Below, piece by piece: positions 47,481 to 59,668 of a DNA stretch of 64,000 nucleotides. The stretch comes from Chrysomallon squamiferum (lineage: Eukaryota > Mollusca > Gastropoda > Neomphalida > Peltospiridae). Below the pieces are notes generated by a model. That model had not been told where the DNA came from and did no database searches. It was given only the letters and a program-made list of their open reading frames with translations. Location: assembly GCA_012295275.1 (NCBI GenBank), contig CM022674.1, forward strand, positions 5,582,436 to 5,646,435, read 5' to 3'. Made by a program: the position numbers and the translations under genes. The first letter of the stretch is position 1. Each line of letters opens with the position of its first letter.

Positions 47481-48006
47481 GCAGATAAATCTTACGCGCC
47501 AAAGATATGTCCCCGAGATAAAAATAATAATACAGGAAGATTTTTTCGATATCTACCTGTGAATTAAAGGTAGTTTGTTTTTTTGCCCCCCTTTTTTTTT
47601 TCTTTTTTTTTTTTCCTTAGAGACAGAAAGAAGAAAAAAACATATGTTCTTACCCAGACTGAATACAATTTCACTTGTTATATATTTTATATACTGCCAG
47701 ATCAGCTTGTTTTTAATTTTTCTATTCTTTATTTTTTATTTTATATTATTATTTTTTTTAATTATTATATAATTTTATAAAAAAAAAATATATATTTATT
47801 TATTTATTTAGTATTTTTCATTATTATTATTATTATTATTTTTATACTTTTCTTTTTTCTTTATTTTTTTTTTTCAGCACTCTTCTGTTTATTTTTTTCT
47901 TTCTTTTTTCTTCGCTTTTCTTTATTTTTTATTTTATTATTTATTGATTTCTTCTTCATCTTTTTCGTTATTACTTTCTTTCTCTTTAAATTTTTTTTTA
48001 AATCAT

Positions 48007-48007
48007 C

Positions 48008-48050
<43 letters not shown>

Positions 48051-48090
48051 TTGATTTATTGATTTATTTATTGATTTATTTATTTAACAT
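48007..48090. repeat. TTTA tetranucleotide array
   Basis: About 80 bp of (TTTA)n with TTGA interruptions in the right half, in a T-rich strand-asymmetric stretch from 47560. Confidence 0.93.
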
Positions 48091-48185
48091 TAAGTCTAGC
48101 CATTATTTTACGTATGTAAGAATAGATTAGAAAAAAATATATGTGGGGAAATCATAGAAATATCCATACAGGCTTATATACCTAA

Positions 48186-48430
48186 AATGAACACACACAC
48201 ACGGACACACACACACACACACACACACGGATATTCAAACGTACAAACAAACAAACCCAAACACTCGCGCAGGTACGCATATATACATACACACACACAT
48301 ACATGCATATATACATACATACATATATACATACATACATACATACATTCATACATACACGTTCAGACACAAATATACAAATACCACGTATACAAACACA
48401 AACATACTACACAAAGACACACACATACGT
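48186..48430. repeat. CA and CATA microsatellite complex
   Basis: (CA)n at 48190-48228 followed by (ATAC)n runs at 48280-48360. Confidence 0.9.
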
Positions 48431-48714
48431 TATTACAAAACAAAACTGGGAATTAACCAACAACAACAACAAAATATATATTTAGAATTAGCACAACAAA
48501 AGCTCCTACGTTTATGAATTCCAAAAAAATCGCGCGTTTCCAGTCCCGTCCAATACTAGGAATAATGTACGTTATACAATAACGTCAGTATAACACTGTC
48601 ACATACGCTATACAACAGTTGATTTATTGTTACAGTGGTCGTCCAAGATGACTGCACCTTCTTGACAAAATAATTGGCAGCGACGTGAATCCGATTTACT
48701 TCATGCCAGTGCTA

Positions 48715-48728
48715 GTGGTTATGGCAAC
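48715..48728 (+). promoter_or_regulatory. X-box-like RFX motif upstream of rootletin
   Basis: GTGGTTATGGCAAC fits the X-box consensus GTHNYYATRRNAAC at all positions but one. It lies about 1.56 kb upstream of the exon 1a ATG in a GC-enriched patch. X-boxes control ciliary genes such as rootletin, but usually lie closer to the start. Confidence 0.35.
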
Positions 48729-49273
48729 GCTAAAACTGGAATGCAATATTATACACCGTTATGTTCATAGCGGTTAGGAGTTGTAAAAAATCACTTTAAA
48801 TAATAGGTCTGATTGTTAGCAATTAGTACAGATATTTGTATGATTTGTATATATTTAAGTTTTCTTTTGTGATGATAAAAAATAATAAATAAATAATAGT
48901 AATAGTAATAAAATAATAATAATAAATATATTTTGCATACTTCAAAATCATGTTTTAATTGTTTTTGTTAGCCAAAATTATACAAAATTAATTAATAACC
49001 AACTATAACAACAATTATTTTTATGCATGTGTACGTACGTACGTATGTTTGCGTAGACAGGTATGTGTATGTACGTATGTTATAAACGTGGATTATTAAA
49101 ACAAAAATTAATGGTGGATAAAATCTAGCTCAAATTATGCTTTCAGCATGTCTTCAAATTAATATTTTCAAAAAAAAGAGTGTATGTACTCAAATGTGAT
49201 AAATATTATCGTCGTCGTCATCATCATATACATCAAGTATGTTCGGACAAGTCGTTATTGTATCGTAGATAAA

Positions 49274-49304
49274 GGGCGGTAACCAATATCTTGTCACGTG
49301 ACAA
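49274..49304. promoter_or_regulatory. GC box, CCAAT and palindromic CACGTG cluster
   Basis: Within 31 bp: GGGCGG, then CCAAT, then the perfect 14-bp palindrome TTGTCACGTGACAA, whose core GTCACGTGAC is the consensus for bHLH-zip factors such as TFEB/MITF/USF. Promoter-like but with no adjacent exon recognised. Confidence 0.35.
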
Positions 49305-49339
49305 AACAAAATAGAAAAATATTACGTAGAAATAATCGT

Positions 49340-49341
<2 letters not shown>

Positions 49342-49420
<79 letters not shown>
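49342..49420. repeat. CT dinucleotide microsatellite
   Basis: About 78 bp of uninterrupted (CT)n. Confidence 0.97.
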
Positions 49421-49422
<2 letters not shown>

Positions 49423-50533
49423 ATTAAATTTCATTTCATTTCTTAACATTATACAACAACATATATTTTCTTTTCTTTCATTTAGAATTATGTATTTGCA
49501 TTTCTAAAAGTATACGGCCTCTTAGGAAAATAAAAATAAATAAAGTATGTAAATAATAACTAAAATAACAGCAACAGCAGGAACATCAACAACAACAACG
49601 ACTATAATAATAATAATATACTAATAACTGATAAAAAAAAAAAAAACTAAACTAAACTTAGAAATAAATAATACATTTTTTAAAATAGGAAAAAGAAAAA
49701 GAAATAAAAAGAAACTTTTTAACAAACATGTTTGTTATTCAAGTATAAAAATCAACCTTCATTAATATATTTTGATCTGACTGCTAAATAATAAACATGT
49801 CATTACAAGTTATTCATTGCTGATAAAGTCTTGCATGACACAGTAATTGACAAGACTACATTAATAATAAATAACCAGTAACGCTCGTGTTGAGGAAATG
49901 GATACCCCAAAATACTAATAGAGAACACTGTTAATTACCAACATGGATCACGTTTGTCACACAACACGGTAATCAACTTGACCGACTGACCTAACATGAG
50001 AAAAAAAAGGGTGTTTTTTTTGTTGTTGTTGTTGTTAGTTTGGGTGTTTTTGCAGATGAAAAATAAATTCTTTGATTGATAAATTATTGTGATAAATTCT
50101 GGATTTTCGTAATCGTTAACCAATATCGAGTTTTTGCCAATAAACAATCGTGGTCAGTGTTAATTATTGGTATTAACTGAAAAGAAACAAAGTACGACTA
50201 TTAATCGATTGCCGAGAACTAACTCAAAAGTTGTTTACGTTCTTATAATTAAATGATGTGTGTGAAAATTATAGTTCTTACAAACTGATTTCAGATACTT
50301 TAAGAAAAAAATATATAATAAAGATAAAATTATGTAAATAAAACAGTAAAATACAGTTTGAAAAATCAGAAGGTTTAAGTGCATGTTTAAATAAAAAAAA
50401 TACATCTGCTACTGATTGTAAACTGCAAAGAAAAATAAATAAAACTATTTAATTATTGTTATATAGGGTGATATATGTTTATTAACGTACGTAGTTATAG
50501 AATGTTTGTAATATGTAATTATTTTGTAAGGTA

Positions 50534-50638
50534 CAATTTATAATTTCCATTTCACACACACCCAAGAACGTATACCACATATAAACACGAACATACATAT
50601 ACACATACAAACATATGTATATACATATACATACATAC

Positions 50639-50669
<31 letters not shown>

Positions 50670-50905
50670 TACATATCATCATATGAACGTACATATAGAG
50701 AAATTCGTTTGCTACATTAAAGTATCAATCAATCCTTTTCTTTTGAAAAGAGAAAATTAAAAACATATCTGAAACAATTTATAATTTCCAGTTCACACCC
50801 ACCCAAAACGTATACCACATATAAACAGACACGAACATACATACACACATTAAAGTATCAATTTTCCTTTTCTTTTGAAAAGAGAAAATTAAAAAACATG
50901 TCGGA
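50534..50905. repeat. Imperfect tandem duplication
   Basis: CAATTTATAATTTCCA...ACGTATACCACATATAAAC at 50534 recurs at 50775, and the following ATTAAAGTATCAAT...TTTTCTTTTGAAAAGAG at about 50716 recurs at about 50849. The second copy is shorter because a CA/TA tract is missing. Confidence 0.85.
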
Positions 50906-51527
50906 AACAAAAGTGTTTTGTAAAACCTCTGACAATGCTTACTGATGCAAACGGACCAATGTGATCTTCCGATGAATCTCCAGACACATATTTGCAGGCA
51001 CGAACATACATTCAAACATATATATCCTTTTAAAAAAAATACTATTTTTGCCTTTCAGCGTTCTATCTTGAAAACGTGTTTGTCAATGAACTGAAGCGTT
51101 AATTCACATGGCGTCCATATTTCCAATTAACTTTTAATTAGACGGTGTCGTTTTTAAGGTTTAAAATTTCTCGTGAATTAAAATACCACTGTCAGAATAG
51201 ACGAAACAGTTGACTTTGCGCTGTTACAGTGTTTTGTCAGGGTCGTAATTCAATATTAATATCCCAGGACATAACCAAGATGAAGGCAATTAATTTAATT
51301 CTGTGAAATATAATTACAACCAATGTATTAATTTCGATAATATATTACCCAGCACGAGGTGTGAGTATGTTGTTTTGTTTTTACGTGAAATAAATCTGAG
51401 GTGTGACAAGCAGCTGTGATAAAAATAAAACCTGCACAATGTTTGATATATTTTTGATCAGGTGGACGTTTATGTAAAGTTGAGTTAGAAAACAGCTAGA
51501 AAGAATATTCTGATGTATAGAGTTGTA

Positions 51528-51531
<4 letters not shown>

Positions 51532-51613
<82 letters not shown>

Positions 51614-51652
51614 ATAGTAAGACCGACAAAAAAAAAAAAAAAAAAAAAAAAA
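51532..51652. repeat. GA microsatellite followed by poly-A
   Basis: About 78 bp of (GA)n, a 20-bp unique gap, then a 24-bp A run. Confidence 0.97.
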
Positions 51653-52679
51653 CTTCAAAAGTTTAGTCATTTGCTTTGGAGATTAGGATAATGGTTGTTA
51701 ATCGTCTGTTCATTCACAGAATCGTTTTACCTATTAAAAATAAGAAACGACAGACAAAAATTTGGCGTTCGTATTTGCAAACACTTTGCCCTTTTCTCTA
51801 GCGGACACTGCCCATACAATCGTTTGAAAGAGGCATTGTGATTGGCTGGTTCACCAGCTGCCGATAATAACGTCTGCTCGAAGTACATACAGCTTCAATC
51901 ATAAAATATCTGAAGAGGGTTTAGCTACCTATACACTATAGACTTTAAATCTTGGCAACAAGGTTGTGTTTTGGTCATTATATATTATAATGATATTACA
52001 CCGGTCACCGAAAACAATTCGTCACTTGTTCAACACGTGTTTCTTTCAAAACTTTCCATTCATTTTAAATTTTATTTTATTGTTGCTATTATTATTTTTT
52101 TTCTTTCTTTCTTTCTTTCTTTCAGAAACCAATTACCTTTTTTTTTCTGTGAAACCTATTTTAACAGACAGCTAACAAAAAGAAAAGTTTTGCCATTTTC
52201 CATAAAGTTGATTTACGAAATATTTCATTAAATGTGTTAAAACAGATTCAATCAAAATAATTAAAATATAAAATTAAGTTTTTTCTTTTTATTAAATTAT
52301 TTAAATATAATTTATCTTTATAAATGCATGATTTAACTCTATTAAATAAATCACAGTTCAGTGTAATTAAACAAAATTAAAATAAATATTTAATTTATTC
52401 AAGACTTTAATTCTGTCTAATTTTAAAATGTACTTGATTAAGAAACAAATCGTTGACCTTCTGTTTTGAATTATTCTCTTTACTTGTAACATGTAAACAC
52501 ACATTTACATACACATAACTGTACACATGCATATGCACATACACAAACATACATACAAAATTATATCATGACATCACTGATAAACTATCTTTTAATTTAA
52601 TTATTTTATCATTTGAAAAATATTTTTCATTTACCACTTTCTCACGGTGTCAATCAACTAAAAAAAATTTAAAAATTAT

Positions 52680-53110
52680 TTATTCAATATATCCATTACA
52701 GAGAATTTCATATATGCCAATTTATGATCGTATCCATTGCAATATTTTTCATTTATATAAATTTATCAAATATCGTTTGCAAAATATATCATTTACGTCA
52801 TTTACATCATTTTTGTTATAATATCCATTACATAGTTTTTATTTATCTAAATATATCATTATATGATTTACAAGGTATTTCGTTTACGTAATTTAAAAAG
52901 TATATAACATTTACGTCATATTTTGTCTGTGTTCGTTACAAAGTATTACAACATTTCATTTTTGTATCCATTACAAAGTTTCTGATTTATGTAAATTTAT
53001 TAAAATATCGTTTGAAAAATACTTCGTTTAGGTTATTTTTATTATTATATACATTACATAATATTTTAATTATCTAAATTTATAATTTTATCATTTACGT
53101 CATTTTAAAA
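52680..53110. repeat. Degenerate tandem repeat rich in TTTACGTCATTT and TATCCATTACA
   Basis: Phrases such as TATCCATTACA, TTTATxTAAATTTATxAAA, ATATCGTTTGxAAAATA and TTTACGTCATTT recur in the same order three to five times with much divergence. Confidence 0.65.
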
Positions 53111-53442
53111 ATGTGTTAGTTACACAGTACTGATATACAACATTAATATAAAATATTAATTTTGCTAAATAATTCAGCAAAATATCTGACAAAATATAGA
53201 CTAAGAATATGTGCAAGTTTGCACATATGTTATTCACTCCGAAAAGATTTTAACACAGAGAAAAATAAATAACTAAACAAAGAAAGAATTATTCCAAAAC
53301 ACAAAGTAAAATCCTATTAAAGCTAATTTTAGGGAGGTATGCACATTTATATCGTATCAGATTTGAAAGGCAGCCAAAATATCTTAATGTTATTTGAACA
53401 AAGTTCTAGTTTGCAATATCTGAAGTACTTTTATTTTCCTTT

Positions 53443-53445
<3 letters not shown>

Positions 53446-53497
<52 letters not shown>

Positions 53498-53563
53498 GTC
53501 GTTGTTATTGTTGTGTTGTTTTTTATTATTATTATTTTGTTGTTGTTGTTGTTGTTGTTGTTC
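53446..53563. repeat. TTA and TTG trinucleotide array
   Basis: (TTA)n to about 53497, then (GTT)n at 53538-53563. Confidence 0.95.
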
Positions 53564-54159
53564 AACGGCAGTGGACTTTCTCTTTCTATTATCTGTATAA
53601 TTTAGTACTTAGTTAAAAGTTATAACCGTAGACAAAACATTAAAAAGTAAAAACAGAAAAAATTAATAATAATAATAATTATAATAATAATTAAAAAAAT
53701 TAAATCTAAAATTAAAATTAAAAAATGAATGAATTACATCGTCAAATAAATTAATGTTTTCCTTTTAGATATAGTGCAAAATGAAAGGCAAAAGTGTCTG
53801 AATCAAAAGTGATTTAATTAATATGAAAATTCATCGGTTTTTAATTTCTGAAATTAACTTTACTGCAATTATTGTATGATGATCTTCTGGTTCTGTTTTC
53901 ATTTGTTTTAAATTATTTTAATTTTTATTAGTAGTATTATTCGTACTTTCTGTATAGCTGCAAGTATGTTTTAAAAGATTAAAAGCGCCGAAGCCAATTG
54001 AAACTTTGTTACATTCCAAAAATGACTGGCTAATTTACTTTTACGTATATACACTAGGAATGGATTTGTCTTCATGAGTTCGTAAATAAACAAACAAATG
54101 AATGAATGAATTAATTAATGATCAAACAGACTAATAAAAAAAAATATATAATAACAACA

Positions 54160-54180
54160 ACAACAATAATAATAACAACA

Positions 54181-54213
<33 letters not shown>
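54160..54213. repeat. AAC/AAT trinucleotide array
   Basis: (AAC)n then (AAT)n of about 54 bp. Confidence 0.92.
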
Positions 54214-54840
54214 TAAAAATATAAAACAAGAAAAAAATAAAGAATGTCTATTGTATCACCATTTAATTTATTGACAGCACTGGGAAAATAATAAAATGAT
54301 TTCCATAACAAATAACGTGTGGCTATAATTAAAACGCTAGGCCTCCATATATATTATGGGTATGTGCAGTTCTACTTATTGTCGTAGTGTACATAAAACT
54401 TTCGAGTCGATACTGTTCAAAGTTTCAAAGACGCGATCAAGCAGAAATCATAAATGGAAGTTTTCTAATGCCTATAATGGATCGGCAATATTAATATTAT
54501 TAACGTCCTTTTATGTCCATACGTCCACCAACCTATGTCCGCTCATTGTATGCTTTATAAAATATCTTAATATTAATGTACGTGTGTGTAAGTATGCGCA
54601 TATATGTATGTTTATATATATGTGTGTGTGTGTGTGTTTGTGTTTTTGTGTTTGTATATGTGCGTGTGCGTGTCTTTCTCTTTGTACATATACATGTTTG
54701 TGTGTGTGCGCGCGTTATAAAATACTGTTATAAAAATTATATCCGTTTAAAGAAATTAACAAAATCTCATTTTTAATGTGTCATTTTCTTAGATGAAAAT
54801 AATTCTTGGATCTCAAGAAATTTAGTGGGGTTTTTTTTTG

Positions 54841-54865
54841 TGGGAGGGGTCACGTGATGACGCGA
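54841..54865. promoter_or_regulatory. E-box/CRE-like cluster upstream of PEX2
   Basis: GGAGGGGTCACGTGATGACG contains TCACGTGA and an adjoining TGACGCGA (CRE-like). About 1.9 kb upstream of the PEX2 ATG. Regulatory role is inference. Confidence 0.25.
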
Positions 54866-55242
54866 ATTTGTCCAGTAAGAGGATTGATAAGAATTGCATT
54901 TTTAGAAAGTGAAATTATATATTATAAATGCTCGCAAATAAACATTACAAAGCAAGAAGAAATTATTATAATTAAAATGTACGACACAGTCACAATTAAA
55001 CGCAGATAACCGCGCATATATACACACACACAGATACAACACTTACATGCATATTTACATACATAACTTAATAAAGATATGTACTCACTCAAATACTTAT
55101 GCATACTTTACTAACCTTTTACAAATACATGAAAACAAATTTAATGTCATTCTATATAAATGGCATAACAAAAGCTGGTATATTCACAGACGCATATACA
55201 TACTTACACCTGTACAATACGCAGAATTAAATTCTTGGAAGC

Positions 55243-55247
<5 letters not shown>

Positions 55248-55282
<35 letters not shown>
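55248..55282. repeat. 35-bp poly-T
   Basis: Uninterrupted T run. Possible retroelement tail, but no element body was recognised. Confidence 0.95.
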
Positions 55283-55286
<4 letters not shown>

Positions 55287-56170
55287 CTGCATAATAGGCA
55301 CAAACGCAACGATAATTAAACGTATTCGAATACTACTGAGTTTTAACAAATTCATGGAAGCAAAAATGTTATTTTTACATACAGAACATAATAAATGTTC
55401 GTACGTACAGCCACAGACGGGTATATTTATATACATAGGTGAAACTTAGGTCATAGAATTCGTGAAAACAAACTTACCTCCACTGTAGAAGAGTTTTAGG
55501 CAGCAGTAATACGTCCAGCAATAACTAGCTATTTTGAATTTAGTAACTATTTATTGCCCATACTTATTTATTGTCACGCTAGATTTGATACGTTATAGCC
55601 GTCTGCTTTCATTCTTAATCCCCCACAAGGCGAATGTATATTTTTTTTTCTTCTCTGTATACATATAAAACCCATGTTCATTGGATAAAAGAATTATCTC
55701 CAAGGATTTATTCTGACTTTTAATTGGTACATTGTTAAACTGTCGTTGCCACGACTACGAGTATGTAATCTAATTCCGATTATGCGAAAATCTGTTTTGC
55801 TTTCCTTTTCAGCGGTGAAGGAATTATTAAATTTTGGCGTTTTTGTTACGTATAAATCTGTTCTTCGAAATATTTAATTAACGATTTATAATTTGTAATA
55901 TTTCTTCACTTTTTTAGATTAGTTGGGTTGTGTGCGTAGGCAGTACAAAATGGTTTTGATTATAATACTTTCCTTATCGGTTTAGTGACAGATAATCAAG
56001 TGGTCTTTTTTACTTTTTGTTTTTAGAGTGATTATATATATAACGTGTTCGAAGGTCAGTGCCCGTACACTGGCGAAAGAATGAACATTATATTTTAAAT
56101 TTTATTATTAACAGCTATTAGGCAGCTAAATAAGTTAATAGGTGCATTACTTAAACAATGAATATCTATC

Positions 56171-56173
<3 letters not shown>

Positions 56174-56216
<43 letters not shown>
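56174..56216. repeat. TG dinucleotide microsatellite
   Basis: About 42 bp of (TG)n. Confidence 0.95.
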
Positions 56217-56217
<1 letters not shown>

Positions 56218-56299
56218 TTATTATGAGTCACAAAATTTGCATTTTTCAAATTATAATATGAATGTTGTTAAATTACATACAACAGAAAGTGATATTTTA

Positions 56300-56800
56300 T
56301 CTGTACCTTCCCATGAATCATATATCAGGGTTTTCGATTAAGCGAGACTGTTGGAGATGATCGACATTGCTGCGACTGTCAACCAATAATTATTGCTGAG
56401 CTACGCATTTGTCTTGTGTGTAGTATGTTAGGAGTGGTACGTTACTGGTGTCAGTATGCAAATGTACATTATAATTATGTGTACTTTTGCCTAGTTTAAT
56501 TTGAAAAAATGCAATAAAATGAAAGCAAATTGAACTCCACAAATTTATAACTAAAAATTTTAAATAATAAACATAGAAGTAGAAGAAGAAGAAGAAGAAG
56601 AAGAAGAAAGAATGAAAGAATGAAAGAAAGAAAGAAAGAAAGAAAAATAAAATAAAATAAAATAAAATAAAATAAAAATAAATTTTAAAATAAAATAAGT
56701 AAACGAAATAAAACAGTTAAACTGCGAAAAAGAGCGAAAAATGCCGATAACATCCGACAAACTAAACGATTACGTTAAACGAGACTGAATGTAAACAAAG
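56300..56800 (+). promoter_or_regulatory. Probable promoter and 5' UTR of PEX2
   Basis: Region before the PEX2 ATG with a CCAAT motif near 56380 and CpG-containing unique sequence, interrupted by GAA, GAAAG and AAAAT microsatellites at 56577-56680. The ATG context AAAGATGG is strong. Start site not determinable. Confidence 0.35.
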
Positions 56801-56848
56801 ATGGACGACAAGGTCGATAAAAGTATACCGGCACTGCGTGTCAGTCAG
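56801..56848 (+). CDS. PEX2: PEX2 exon 1 (peroxisome biogenesis factor 2)
   Basis: PEX2 is a multispanning peroxisomal membrane RING protein. With PEX10 and PEX12 it forms the ubiquitin ligase that modifies the import receptor PEX5. This first coding exon reads MDDKVDKSIPALRVSQ and stops at a GT donor (gtttgt), phase 0. Joined to the next exon it gives LRVSQ-LDSHELDQ, matching vertebrate PEX2 LRISQLDALELNK. The gene is head-to-head with rootletin, 9.6 kb apart. Human PEX2 has about 305 residues and only about the first 63 are visible here. Confidence 0.88.
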
Positions 56849-57469
56849 GTTTGTTTTAAATTATCTTACTTCTTTTCTTTATTTGTTTTTGTTTTTTCGG
56901 TGCGCTTTGCTGATAAATATACCGTGAGTAAGAAATATGTAAAAAAAAATAATAATTTAATCATGCAGAAGAAAAAAAAACAAAAAAACTTTTAAACCTA
57001 TGTAAGTCAGCTGGGTCTAAATCAATAAATTAAAGTAAGCTTGCTACTGGGTAATGTGAGTTGGTGGTCTGTGTACCGTATTTGTGCAGATAAATGCACT
57101 CAGGAGATTACTGATTTAGTTATAAATATTATGTATACGTTACCTTTTATCATGTTACAACAGAGAGGGACTTCTGGAATATTTATGATAATTTATTGCT
57201 TGTTATTTTGCACTGACACAATTAATAATCATATGCTGTATATTTAAAATTCATTTTTTGTTTGATGTAAAATTAAAAATTAAAAATATGAAGGAAAATA
57301 AATATTCGTTTTTGATTTTTTAAATTAATTAATATCATTTACTCATAGCAAGTTTTTAGGTATACTTAATAAATCAGCTTTGAAAAGATTCATGTGCTAA
57401 ATTTATATTTTTTTAATTTATTTTTTAATTTATTATTATTTTTATTATTATTTTATTTTCATATTTTAG

Positions 57470-57547
57470 TTGGATTCTCATGAATTAGATCAAGAAGCTT
57501 TTCAGCTGATAAAAAGTCAAGTGAACAAAGTTTTTAAATATCAACAG
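57470..57547 (+). CDS. PEX2: PEX2 exon 2
   Basis: 26 codons, phase 0-0, acceptor atattttag, donor gtaaag. Encodes LDSHELDQEAFQLIKSQV and NKVFKYQQ. Aligns with vertebrate LDALELNKALEQLVWSQF. The short spacing and order match the family N-terminus. Confidence 0.9.
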
Positions 57548-57596
57548 GTAAAGAACGAGTTGATAAATGTGCAGTAAAAAACCCATCACAGATGTA

Positions 57597-58140
57597 CACC
57601 CACACAACTCAAACACAGACAACCAAATTCAAAATACATACAGAGAAATACACACAGACACATGTACATAGTAAAATACACACAGACATAAATAAAAATG
57701 TAGACACATAGCCATGAAAAATATTTACAGACACAGACATACAAATTATACAGATACACACACATACACAAAGAAGTACATACAGAGACATACACAACTT
57801 AAAATATACAAAATGAGACAGATACACATATAAAATTGTACATACACACAATAAATAAAAACACAGACATATATCCATGCAAAATATTTTACTGTCACAC
57901 ACGCACACACACAAAATACATACAGATATACACTCATATAAAATACATACAGACATAGGCACAAACAAAATATAGAGACACATAACCATGCCAAATATTT
58001 ACAGACACAAACACAAATAAAGAAATAATATAGACACACATGTATAAAATACTCACAAAGACATATACACACACAAAATACAAAATACATACAGATACAA
58101 AAAAGCATTCATGTATAAATACAATATAAACACACACAAG
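57597..58140. repeat. CA-rich degenerate array with higher-order repeats in PEX2 intron 2
   Basis: About 540 bp of CACA/CATACA sequence. A longer phrase (CCATGxxAAATATTTACAGACACA) recurs at about 57710, 57871 and 57984, showing that larger segments were duplicated. Confidence 0.8.
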
Positions 58141-58282
58141 AGAGAGGATTAACCCTCATTAGTGATATTAACAATGCCTATTTAATTATTACAGAGAAGA
58201 AAAACAGAAAATAGTTGTTCTAATTTTAATACTATTTTTTTTAAAATAATTTTTATAATTTGAAAGGAAAAACATTGAATGT

Positions 58283-58438
58283 ATTATTATTATTATTATT
58301 TTTATTGTTGTTGTATTCGTCATTATCATCATTTATTTATTTATTTATTTATTTAAAAATATTGTTCCTATTATTATTATTATTATTATTTTTATTGTTG
58401 TTGTATTCATCATTATCATCATTTATTTATTTATTGCA
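58283..58438. repeat. 90-bp tandem duplication ending at the PEX2 exon 3 acceptor
   Basis: TATTATTTTTATTGTTGTTG, then TATTCxTCATTATCATCATT and (TATT)n, occurs twice, offset 90 bp. The second copy runs into the TTGCAG acceptor. Confidence 0.85.
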
Positions 58439-58439
58439 G

Positions 58440-58502
58440 TCAAACTTTTTAACAAAATATGACCCTGAAATAACAGCCTTGTTGAAACTTGTTATATGGA
58501 AG
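58440..58502 (+). CDS. PEX2: PEX2 exon 3
   Basis: 21 codons, phase 0-0, acceptor ttattgcag, donor gtaaga. Encodes SNFLTKYDPEITALLKLVIW and K. Aligns with vertebrate [20 protein letters not shown], so the next exon should begin with a sequence like FTIYS. No such exon was found before 64000. Confidence 0.9.
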
Positions 58503-59631
58503 GTAAGATTCAAAACATCTTTATTTTTTTCATAATTATTTTATACTTAATTCATTTAGAAAAAAAAATATTCTAGCCAAAGAATTTTGTGACCACCCAC
58601 CCTACCAGTCTTTATTTTATTATTTTAATTAAGCTACTGTCAGATCAAATTTCTTTAGCTTTACCTCTTTCAAATATGATTCCATTTAACCATGTCATCA
58701 CCTATTATGACAGTTATAACAGTCATGGTTTTATTCGAAAAGTGGTTGTAATTATATATGGTCAGTATTTTAACTTGCTGTATTGCTGATGTGATCGTTT
58801 TCACAGATACAGTTCATTAAATTATAACCGAATCTCTTATTTATCAAGTCATATTTTAATCAGTTCAGTACACTGCGGGGTATCGTTTACTTCAGTAAGT
58901 TGAAAAATCCCTTTTTGGTAGTGAACAGGTTAACGGATATAGTTGATTATATTTCGACATTCAAACATGAAAATCTTTTAACTGTTTTTGTTTGTGTATA
59001 TATATGCCTGTTATGTTTATTTTTATATGAGTGTATGTTTCTATACGTATTTTGAATTTGTACATCTGTGTTTGAGTTGTGTATGTATACATCTGAGATG
59101 TGTCTTTTTTTAAATATATTTATCAACTCATTCTTCACCTGCTGGATATATAATTTTTTTAGATATTCCTCACTAGGCAGATTTTAATTGGAAGAGTGAA
59201 CCACTTTCATAGATAATGATATCGTTTATAAAATTTTACTTTTTTGAAATTTTAAATTTTAAATTGACATGTATAATACACATTTGAGTATTTTACTTTT
59301 TTATTTTATTGGATGCATGGGTTTATGTGAATATATGTATTCATTACTTTATGAAGACGTAATTGAGTGGTCTGTATGCATATCTACATAATACATGTAG
59401 GTGTGATTGTGTATGTTTGTGTATGTATGTATGCATGTGTGTATATTTTTGTATGAGTAGATATGAATGTGTTCATTAGCATATGGATATAAAATTGAGG
59501 GGCTTTGTGTGCATATGTAAAATATACACCCACCTACATTCATAAATAAATACATACATATATATATATATATATATACCTACACCCATATATACATGCA
59601 AACATATATGTGTGTTTTTTACATATCTGTA

Positions 59632-59668
<37 letters not shown>

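Larger units (their letters stand above)
47481..56800. other. Intergenic region between head-to-head rootletin and PEX2
   Basis: No supported coding exon. Mostly microsatellites and AT-rich unique DNA, listed separately where clear, with three less AT-rich, motif-bearing patches (48.55-48.78 kb, 49.26-49.31 kb, 54.84-54.87 kb) that could be regulatory. Confidence 0.6.

Noticed and set aside
48174-48485. Several Thr/His- or Cys/Val-rich ORFs on both strands.
   Set aside because: Translations of CA and CATA microsatellites.
57586-58137. Long Cys/Val/Tyr-rich minus-strand ORFs.
   Set aside because: Translations of the CA-rich array in PEX2 intron 2.
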